DNA of 6,868 bases from an uncultured Eubacteriales bacterium (GTDB taxonomy: Bacteria; Bacillota; Clostridia; Oscillospirales; Oscillospiraceae). Under the pieces are notes generated by a model. That model searched no databases, was not told where the DNA came from, and saw nothing but the letters and a program-made list of their open reading frames with translations. The translations under genes were made by a program, and so were the position numbers. The stretch covers positions 1-6,868 of the forward strand of contig URLT01000090.1 in NCBI GenBank assembly GCA_900548795.1, given 5' to 3'. Within the stretch, counting starts at the first letter, position 1. Every line of letters begins with the position of its first letter. Below are positions 1 to 4,935 of this stretch, in pieces.

Positions 1-56
1 GCGACGCCGCTGCGGATTACTTCAAGAATTGATCCCCGTTTTATTCGCTATCAAAA

Positions 57-78
57 CATAATTCATGATAGAATTATG
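57..78. repeat. Small perfect inverted repeat
   Basis: The arms CATAATTC (57-64) and GAATTATG (71-78) are perfect inverted repeats around a 6-nt loop, ending one base before the CTAA that flanks the first MITE-like element. It may be a chance AT-rich palindrome or a preferred insertion site. Nothing else was recognised in positions 1-78: no gene start, ribosome site or promoter that I can defend. Confidence 0.4.
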
Positions 79-82
79 CTAA

Positions 83-241
83 GGAACCTCTGAATAAATC
101 GTCTGCGGCGCTCAGCGGGCCTTTTGCCCCAACTTATCGGTTTGAAAATCTTGAAATACACAAAGTATTCCTGCGATTTCCAAACCTCAATTTGGAACAA
201 AATTCCTCGCTGACCACTCTTGCGATTTAATCAGAGGTTCC
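83..241. mobile_element. MITE-like element, copy 1 (159 bp)
   Basis: This non-coding 159-bp element begins GGAACCTCTGAATAAATCG (83-101). It ends with the inverted repeat of that sequence at 223-241, with one mismatch in 19. It is flanked by the identical tetranucleotide CTAA on both sides (79-82 and 242-245), which looks like a 4-bp target-site duplication. A second copy, by eye about 85% identical, lies at 487-644. Small size, terminal inverted repeats, target duplication and absence of a transposase fit a miniature inverted-repeat transposable element moved in trans. IS5-group elements are known for YTAR-type 4-bp duplications, so an IS5-like parent is a reasonable inference, but no parent is present here. 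Confidence 0.8.
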
Positions 242-249
242 CTAAAAAA

Positions 250-285
250 GGCGCAGTCAGTATGCTTCGGCATACTGACTGCGCC
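250..285 (-). terminator. Rho-independent terminator, minus strand
   Basis: A perfect 16-bp stem (250-265 paired with 270-285) closes on a 4-nt loop, TTCG on the plus strand. On the minus strand it is followed directly by six T residues (complement of A244-A249). This is a textbook intrinsic terminator for transcription moving leftwards. No complete minus-strand gene ends nearby; the nearest is the lipoprotein gene stopping at 972. The terminator may therefore end a long 3' untranslated region of that operon, or belong to a remnant element between the two MITE copies. Confidence 0.7.
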
Positions 286-290
286 TCGGC

Positions 291-339
291 CTGTCAAAGC
301 CCCCTGCTTTCGACGCTTGAAAGCAGGGGGGGTTGACAG
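291..339 (-). repeat. Long imperfect hairpin next to the terminator
   Basis: Positions 291-311 and 319-339 form inverted arms. A perfect 12-bp inner stem (CCCCCTGCTTTC / GAAAGCAGGGGG) and a 7-bp outer stem (CTGTCAA / TTGACAG) are separated by a 2x2 internal mismatch, around a 7-nt loop. On the minus strand this hairpin comes just before the 250-285 stem and its T-run, so together they make a two-hairpin RNA structure. It could reinforce termination, protect the RNA 3' end, or be the terminus of an old mobile element. Neither end carries its own T-run. Confidence 0.6.
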
Positions 340-486
340 GTTCAATTAATTCTGGGCGCAGGCTCGTTACCTCAAACATTGCCCAAAAGAGTTGAGCATA
401 GAGAGAAGATTTACGATTGATAGTATGCTTAACATAATATTTCAAAAGCTGCCGAATCTGAAAGATACAATCATCAAAAGAATTAA
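340..486. other. AT-rich intergenic stretch, no gene recognised
   Basis: This stretch is clearly more AT-rich than the genes to its right. Short open frames cross it on both strands: minus 257-586 and plus 392-616. Both run into the MITE copy and into the hairpins, have no convincing ribosome site, and match no protein I recognise. The minus frame could be the tail of a decayed transposase interrupted by MITE copy 2, but I cannot support that from the residues. It is best treated as remnant or spacer DNA. Confidence 0.4.
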
Positions 487-644
487 GGAACCTCTGAATC
501 AATCGGCTGCAGCGCTCGCGGGTCTTTTGCCTCAGCTTATTGGTTTGAAAATTATGAAATACGAAAAGGATTCCTGCAATTTCCAAACCTCAATTTGGAA
601 CAGAATCCCTCGTTGACCGCTCTTGCGATTGAATCAGAGGTTCC
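487..644. mobile_element. MITE-like element, copy 2 (158 bp)
   Basis: This is the second copy of the element at 83-241, in the same orientation. Its left end is GGAACCTCTGAATCAATCG (487-505). The right end (626-644) is the inverted repeat of this with one mismatch. Flanking tetranucleotides are TTAA on the left (483-486) and CTAA on the right (645-648), so any target duplication is imperfect. Relative to copy 1, the thirteenth or so base of the left arm and its partner in the right arm have both changed, keeping the arms paired. The interior has several substitutions and no coding capacity. Confidence 0.78.
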
Positions 645-754
645 CTAAAAGTATTTCCGAAGAGGTTTATGTTTTCCTTAAGCTGCTCCGGAAATTGCGC
701 CGCTGTTCTGTCTGTCGTGTGCTCTCGGACGGCGATATGTGCTCTGTTTTCTGG

Positions 755-1042
755 GAAATATGTGACATTTGCCGTTGGCTTGATCCTCACTCTATAAGCG
801 CGATGCGTCGTCGGCTTGGCGGCCGCTCTATAAGCGCGATGCGTTGCCGGTTTGGCGGCCGCTTTATAAGCGCGATGCGTTGCCGGTTTGACGGCCACTT
901 TATAAGCGAAATGCGTCGTCGGTTTGGCGGCCGCTTTATAAGCGAAATGCGTCGCCGGTTTGGCGGCCGCTTTATAAGCGCGATGTGTTCACGGTTAGCT
1001 GGGTACGCTCTGACAGCGATGCGCCGTCGGTTTGACGGTCGT
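755..1042. repeat. 36-bp tandem repeat array across a stop codon
   Basis: Five well-conserved 36-bp units occupy 791-826, 827-862, 863-898, 899-934 and 935-970, each built around the core ATGCGTCG[T/C]CGGTTTGGCGG. A decayed sixth unit (971-1006) contains the stop codon of the lipoprotein gene at 972-974. A seventh, still in register (1007-1042), lies inside that gene and is better conserved (24-bp core with three differences). A heavily eroded unit may precede the array at 755-790. There are no spacers, so this is a minisatellite-like array, not CRISPR. Four of the five conserved units end in GCGGCCGC. Units 791-970 would lie in the 3' untranslated region of the lipoprotein mRNA. Confidence 0.88.
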
Positions 1043-2684
1043 TTGATTTCTGGCTATCCGGCTGCTGGCCGTCAGCCTGCGGGCCGTCGGTTTGCCGGTC
1101 GCCGGGGCGTTGCCCGTCGGTTTGCTGGTCGTTTGGTTTCTGGCTATCCGGCTGCTGGCCATCAGCTTGCTGGCCGCCGGCTTGCCGGTCGTCGGGGTGA
1201 CGGATGCCGTCTGCGTCGTTGGCGATCGAACCGGATCGCGCCTCGCTCGTTGTCTGCGCGTCGGCGCAAGACAGCGTGCAGGCGGCTCCATCGGAGAGGT
1301 CGGGGGAGGAGAAAAACACAAAGGATGCGTCGCAGACGGCGTTTGCCGAACAGAGGACGGTTCCGTCCGCAGATGAGACGGTGAAGGCGCTGCCCTCGGT
1401 CAGAAGTGCTGCCGTGGGCGGCTGCGCGCCCTGCTCGGGCGGTTGCATTGCTCCGGCGTTGTCGGAGGGCTGCCCGTCCTCGGTCTGCCCTGCGGGCGGC
1501 TGTGCGCCCTGCTCGGGCGGTTGCATTCCTCCGGCGTTGTCGGAGGGCTGCCCTGCAGGCAGCTGCATGGTCCCGCGTCCACCGAAGCTCACGCACGGCT
1601 GTGCTGCCTCGAGTCGCATCCCCATTCCGCTGCTGCCGCCGGCTGCGAGCACCGTGCCGCCGGAGACTGTGACTGTGCCGTCGGCATCCAGCGGCTCCTC
1701 GTCTGCGGTGTTGGCCGTCCAGACGGTCACGACGCCGCCGGAGATCGTCAGATCGCCGTTGGAATCGAAGCCGTCTCCCTCGGCGGAGTAGGCGTTGACC
1801 GTGCCGCCGGAGATGTTCAGCTCAAAGGCATAGCCGGACAGCTCGGAGTTGGCGGCGTTGATGCAGTCGTCGGTGGAAAACAGATCGATGCTGCCGGAGC
1901 GGATGTTCAGCGTGGCCGCTTCCAGCCCCTCATAGCAGGAGGAGACGGAAATCGTGGGTCCCTCCGTTCCGTCTGCGCCGATGTTCAGGATGCGGTCGCA
2001 GTGCAGCGCGTCGTCTCCGGCGGAGACGGCGAGCGTTCCGCTCTCCACGGTCAACGCAGCCTCGGCGTTCACGGCGTCGTTGACCGGCGCGTCAATGCGG
2101 AGCGTCAGCTCACGGATGGTCAGGCCGGCCTCGCCGTCCTCGTTGGTGCTTGCGCCGGATTTGATGCCGTTTTTGCCCTTGGCCAGAATGGTCAGCGTGC
2201 CCGTGCCGCAGAGCGTCACGCTTGCGCCGTCCTTGCACTTGATGACTGCGTTTTCCGCGTCGGCGCTGCCGGTCTCGTTGTTGTTGCGCTCTGTGTCGGC
2301 CAAGGTGTTCTCCGTCCCCGCGGCAGCCTCTACGGTGACCTCCGTGCCCTTGGCGCAGAGGATGGGAGCGGTCTCCTCGGCCGTGAGCGACAGGCCGCTG
2401 AGCACCAGCCGGACGCCGGTGACGCCTTTTTCCACCGTCACGCTGCCGTTTTCGCAGCTCCCGCTGAGGCGGTAGACGCCGGAGGCGGCGACGGTCAGGG
2501 CAGTGCCGTCGATGAGAAGACCGTCCGACGACGAAGCGGTGATGCCGTCGGAGGAAAAGGTGACGTGCACGCCGTCCGTGTCAGCCTCGGACGGCGTTGC
2601 TTCGGCGGATGTGCCCGTTGCGGCGCAGCCGGCCGAAAGGCAGAGTGCGGTGAGCAGCGCGATCAAAGCGAGTATTTTTTTCAT
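972..2684 (-). CDS. Cthe_2159-type carbohydrate-binding lipoprotein
   Basis: A 570-residue exported protein. Residues 1-19 are a lipoprotein signal peptide (MKK, hydrophobic core, then SAGC), with C20 the probable lipidated cysteine. Residues about 40-475 match what I know of the Cthe_2159 / DUF4353 carbohydrate-binding family, a right-handed beta-helix type with many short G-rich strands. Telltale segments are DSNGDLTISGG near 307-317, LDADGTVTVSGG near 332-343, GSSGM near 350, and a late FFSSPDL near 457-463. The domain is interrupted at 378-423 by two copies of GQPSDNAG[G/A]MQPPEQGAQPP. The tail (about 495-556) is D/Q/G-rich and repetitive, probably disordered; there is no LPXTG anchor. 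The ATG overlaps the TGA of the upstream DUF4956 gene (ATGA, 2681-2684), with AGGGGG as ribosome site. Likely role: binding acidic or cell-wall polysaccharide at the outer face of the membrane. The family assignment is by pattern; the ligand is unknown. Confidence 0.85.
   Translation of the reverse strand: MKKILALIALLTALCLSAGCAATGTSAEATPSEADTDGVHVTFSSDGITASSSDGLLIDGTALTVAASGVYRLSGSCENGSVTVEKGVTGVRLVLSGLSLTAEETAPILCAKGTEVTVEAAAGTENTLADTERNNNETGSADAENAVIKCKDGASVTLCGTGTLTILAKGKNGIKSGASTNEDGEAGLTIRELTLRIDAPVNDAVNAEAALTVESGTLAVSAGDDALHCDRILNIGADGTEGPTISVSSCYEGLEAATLNIRSGSIDLFSTDDCINAANSELSGYAFELNISGGTVNAYSAEGDGFDSNGDLTISGGVVTVWTANTADEEPLDADGTVTVSGGTVLAAGGSSGMGMRLEAAQPCVSFGGRGTMQLPAGQPSDNAGGMQPPEQGAQPPAGQTEDGQPSDNAGAMQPPEQGAQPPTAALLTEGSAFTVSSADGTVLCSANAVCDASFVFFSSPDLSDGAACTLSCADAQTTSEARSGSIANDADGIRHPDDRQAGGQQADGQQPDSQKPNDQQTDGQRPGDRQTDGPQADGQQPDSQKSNDRQTDGASLSERTQLTVNTSRL
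1026..1169. repeat. 90-bp direct repeat inside the lipoprotein tail
   Basis: Positions 1026-1079 recur at 1116-1169 (period 90 bp) with a handful of differences. They encode two versions of QADGQQPDSQKxNDxQTDG in the protein tail (residues about 506-524 and 536-554). The period is a multiple of three, so copy-number change would keep the frame. Confidence 0.85.
1417..1553. repeat. 78-bp direct repeat inside the lipoprotein
   Basis: Two 59-bp stretches, 1417-1475 and 1495-1553, differ at only two positions and are offset by 78 bp. They encode the duplicated proline/glutamine-rich segment GQPSDNAG[G/A]MQPPEQGAQPP (residues 378-397 and 404-423). The near identity points to a recent duplication, and the period again preserves the reading frame. 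Confidence 0.9.
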
Positions 2685-3355
2685 AGAACTTCCCCCTGTC
2701 TGTCGTCTGCGGGGATCCCGCAGGAGATCTCCAAATTACCGTTGCGGCAGCGCATGGCGTCGAGCAGCTCCTTTTCCCGGGCGCACTCCTTGAGGCGCAC
2801 CCGGTAGTGCAGGCTGTACAGACTCCCCATGCTCACGGTTCGGACGCGCAAAAGCTTGGAATCTTCCGTATATTCCGAGAATAGATCGGAAAAAAGCTCG
2901 GAATAATTCAGGTTTTCCGGAACGGTGACGCGAATGTCGCGCTCCGCGCCGTCGGTGCGCGGCCGCCCCTGAAGCAGGAGCGCGCCGCAGGTGACGAGCG
3001 CCGCCAGCACGGCCAGCACCCAGTAGCCCATGCCGCAGCACAGTCCCACGGTCATGGCAAGAAAGATCGTTGCAATGTCACGCGCCGTGCCGGGCGCGGA
3101 GCGGAAGCGCACCAGGCTGAAGGCACCCGCCACCGCCACCCCGGCGCCCAGATTGCCGTTGACCAGCAGGATCACGAGCTGCACAAGAAAGGGAAGAACG
3201 GTCAGCGCCGAGAACATGGTGCCGCGCTCGCCGGTGCTCCTGCGGTAGATCAGCGCGATGCCGAGGCCGAGCGCGACCGAGAGCAGGCAGACGGCGAGAA
3301 AGGCGGGCGCGGTGATCGTCGAAGCGTAAAGAGAGGCAAAGATTCCGTCAAGCAT
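2681..3355 (-). CDS. DUF4956 family membrane protein
   Basis: A 224-residue integral membrane protein of the DUF4956 family. The family signature GAFSLVRFRSAPGTARDI is intact at residues 77-94. Hydrophobic segments at about 17-36, 50-66, 68-83 and 95-130 suggest three to five membrane passes, followed by a soluble, charged C-terminal domain (about 131-224), probably cytoplasmic. I chose the ATG at 3353-3355 because AGGAG lies 9 nt upstream; an in-frame TTG at 3364 would add three residues but lies too close to that site. Its start overlaps the VTC gene's stop by 8 bp, and its stop overlaps the lipoprotein start by 4 bp. DUF4956 genes commonly sit beside VTC-domain genes. No biochemical role is established. 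A membrane partner of the VTC enzyme is an inference by analogy with the membrane part of yeast VTC. Confidence 0.88.
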   Translation of the reverse strand: MLDGIFASLYASTITAPAFLAVCLLSVALGLGIALIYRRSTGERGTMFSALTVLPFLVQLVILLVNGNLGAGVAVAGAFSLVRFRSAPGTARDIATIFLAMTVGLCCGMGYWVLAVLAALVTCGALLLQGRPRTDGAERDIRVTVPENLNYSELFSDLFSEYTEDSKLLRVRTVSMGSLYSLHYRVRLKECAREKELLDAMRCRNGNLEISCGIPADDRQGEVL

Positions 3356-4115
3356 AAAGATCAACTCCTTTTGTCATTCGGCAGACACCGGGAAAGTCGC
3401 AAACCAACGCGGCCGGGGCGTTGCGCTCCCGGCAGAGCGCCTCAAAGGCTCTGCCGTATTTGGAGAAGGATACGGGAAAAACGCCGTTTTCCGAAAGCGC
3501 CTGCGCAAGCCACAGCGGCGCGGCGTCGGGCAGCTTCAGCTCCATGAGCACCTGACCGGGAGGCAGCAGGGGAGCGCCGCCCGCGCCCTGCCTCAGGTCG
3601 AGCCTTCCGGCGCGCCAGAGGATGCACCGGTCGAGCGTCAGCCGCAGTGCGGGCGTTCGCCTGCATCGATAGGAGTCGCGCTCGTAGCTCAGGAAGACCC
3701 GCGGCGCGAGCAGAGGATAGGCCGCCATGAGCCAGTCCAGCTCCCGAAAGATCTGCCCGGACGCCCCGACGCCTGCCCCGGAAAGATAGCCGACCGCCTG
3801 CGCGTAGGGCAGGCACACCCGGCGCTTATAGACGATGCCCTGCGCCTTCTTCTTGATCTCGGGGAAGACCGGCGTGCGGCTGTCCGGCGTGCCGTAGCTG
3901 CGAAGCCGAAGCTTTTCCTTGTACTGCGGGCGCTCCAGCGAGCGGCGGATCATGCGAAAATCCGGGGTGTCATAATACAGATTGGAAATGCTGCTGTGCG
4001 CGAACGTGTCCGGCTCCATATGGGGTGCCAGCGCCGCCATCAGGGACGAAAGCTGCGCCTCCGTGAGCAGATATTTCAGCTCCTTGCGACGAAACACGGT
4101 TTGATAAGCTCCCAT
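3348..4115 (-). CDS. VTC-domain protein, polyphosphate polymerase type
   Basis: A 255-residue soluble protein made up almost entirely of a VTC domain, the tunnel fold that in yeast Vtc4 makes polyphosphate from ATP. Landmarks in order are RRKELKY (9-15), NLYYDTPDF (45-53), KEKLRLRSYG (66-75, basic tunnel residues R70 and R72), EIKKK (86-90), YKRR (96-99), YERDSY (144-149), RLTLDR (158-163), MELKL (191-195, likely metal-binding E192) and SFSKYGRA (216-223, K219). The main charged residues are therefore present. There is no SPX domain and no membrane segment. The start at 4113-4115 is set by GGAGG 7 nt upstream; the frame stays open further upstream but would cross the divergent promoter. It is the first gene of the operon. 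Polyphosphate synthesis is the family-based prediction; a related triphosphate-handling activity is possible. Confidence 0.87.
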   Translation of the reverse strand: MGAYQTVFRRKELKYLLTEAQLSSLMAALAPHMEPDTFAHSSISNLYYDTPDFRMIRRSLERPQYKEKLRLRSYGTPDSRTPVFPEIKKKAQGIVYKRRVCLPYAQAVGYLSGAGVGASGQIFRELDWLMAAYPLLAPRVFLSYERDSYRCRRTPALRLTLDRCILWRAGRLDLRQGAGGAPLLPPGQVLMELKLPDAAPLWLAQALSENGVFPVSFSKYGRAFEALCRERNAPAALVCDFPGVCRMTKGVDLYA

Positions 4116-4143
4116 ATCAACGCCTCCTGCGGTGTCTGTGCTT

Positions 4144-4184
4144 TTAATTATCCGCGCAATTCTGAAAACGGCCTGAAATTTCAG
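4144..4184 (-). promoter_or_regulatory. Predicted activator-dependent promoter of the VTC operon
   Basis: Read on the minus strand, the site TTTCAGGCCGTTTTCAG (4178-4162) is two TTTCAG half-sites 11 bp apart. Nine bp further lies GATAAT (4152-4147), five of six matches to a -10 box. No -35 hexamer is visible at 16-18 bp spacing. Transcription would start near 4140, about 25 nt before the VTC start codon. The tandem half-sites in place of a -35 suggest activation by an OmpR/PhoB-family regulator, most likely the one encoded next door. The promoter call is inference; the repeats are seen directly. Confidence 0.6.
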
Positions 4185-4193
4185 AGAAATATT

Positions 4194-4228
4194 TTTCAGG
4201 ACGCTTTCAGTTTTTGGTGTAGTATGAT
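4194..4228 (+). promoter_or_regulatory. Predicted autoregulated promoter of the two-component genes
   Basis: TTTCAGGACGCTTTCAG (4194-4210) matches the minus-strand site 4178-4162 at 15 of 17 positions. TATGAT, a good -10 box, follows 12 bp later (4223-4228), and no -35 hexamer is visible at normal spacing. The predicted start is near 4235, leaving a leader of about 25 nt. This mirrors the divergent VTC promoter, where the -10 box also ends just over 30 nt from its start codon. The arrangement suggests the response regulator activates its own operon. Confidence 0.6.
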
Positions 4229-4260
4229 AAGATAGAACACGAAAGCAGGAGGGATGCAGG

Positions 4261-4935
4261 GTGAACATTCTCATTGTGGAGGACGAGACCGCCTTGGCCG
4301 AGGCGCTGCAGCATATTTTGCGGAAGGCCGGCCACACCGCCGACCGGGTCGCCGACGGACAAAGCGCGCTGGACTATGCCCGACTCGGCTCGTATGATCT
4401 GGTGCTTTTGGACATCATGCTGCCGAAGCTCGACGGGCTGAGCGTTCTGCGGCAGATGCGCCGGGAGCGGCTTCAGACCCCGGTGCTGATGCTCACCGCC
4501 CGCGCGTCGGTGCCCGACAAGGTGGAGGGGCTGAACGCCGGGGCGGACGATTATCTCGCGAAGCCCTTTGATTCGGAAGAGCTGCTGGCGCGCGTTGCGG
4601 CGCTGACGCGGAGAAAGGGGACGATCGTGCTCGGCGAGCTGCGCTTTGCGGATCTGACGCTCGACCTCAACGCCGTCACGCTGCGCTGCGGCGAGCGCGA
4701 CGTGCGGCTGAGCCCCAAGGAATTTCAGATCGCGCGGTTGATGCTCGCCGAGCCGCGGCGGATCTTCTCAAAGGAGCTGTTGATCTCGCGCGCGTGGGGG
4801 GCAGACTCCGACGCCACGGACAACAACGTCGAGGCCTATCTCTCCTTTTTGAGAAAGAAGCTGCGCTATCTCGGCTCGCGCGTGACCGTGCGCAATCTGC
4901 AAAAGATCGGATACCGGCTGGAGGTGACGCCATGA
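4261..4935 (+). CDS. OmpR/PhoB-family response regulator
   Basis: A 224-residue two-domain transcription regulator. The receiver domain (1 to about 115) has the acidic pair E8/D9, phosphoacceptor D51 in VLLDIMLPKLDG, switch residue T79 and conserved K101 in AKPF. The winged-helix DNA-binding domain (about 122-222) carries LSPKEF (150-155), the recognition-helix region with NNVEAYLSFLRKKL (188-201) and the terminal GYRL. The start is GTG, supported by AGGAGGG 7 nt upstream and by the classic opening MNILIVEDE. The gene overlaps the kinase gene by ATGA. It is divergent from the VTC operon, and paired direct repeats with an 11-bp period lie between them, the type of site bound by this family. 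Probable targets are its own promoter and the VTC/DUF4956/lipoprotein operon. The inducing signal is unknown. Confidence 0.95.
   Translation: MNILIVEDETALAEALQHILRKAGHTADRVADGQSALDYARLGSYDLVLLDIMLPKLDGLSVLRQMRRERLQTPVLMLTARASVPDKVEGLNAGADDYLAKPFDSEELLARVAALTRRKGTIVLGELRFADLTLDLNAVTLRCGERDVRLSPKEFQIARLMLAEPRRIFSKELLISRAWGADSDATDNNVEAYLSFLRKKLRYLGSRVTVRNLQKIGYRLEVTP

Noticed and set aside
257..586. Minus-strand 109-codon open frame across MITE copy 2 and the hairpins
   Set aside because: It begins inside the mobile element and ends inside the terminator hairpin, with no ribosome site or recognisable motif. A decayed transposase tail was considered but cannot be supported.
791..970. CRISPR array
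   Set aside because: The 36-bp units follow each other without any spacers, and no cas genes are present.
623..1384. Plus-strand open frame of 253 codons with RR-rich repeats
   Set aside because: It begins inside MITE copy 2, reads the 36-bp array in an arbitrary frame and then runs antisense through the lipoprotein tail. It has no ribosome site or recognisable domain.
1443..2807. Long plus-strand open frame of 454 codons
   Set aside because: It lies antisense to the lipoprotein gene, which has a signal peptide, ribosome site and recognisable domain. The frame is open because of GC-rich codon bias and matches no known family.
4116..4337. Upstream-extended start of the VTC gene (74 more residues)
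   Set aside because: The extension would cross the divergent promoter and the regulator's first codons, and lacks family similarity. The ATG at 4115 has GGAGG 7 nt upstream and begins the conserved domain.
4794..4931. Upstream-extended start of the kinase gene (46 more residues)
   Set aside because: It would overlap the regulator's DNA-binding domain for 142 bp. The ATG at 4932 gives the usual ATGA overlap and places the first transmembrane helix directly after the start.
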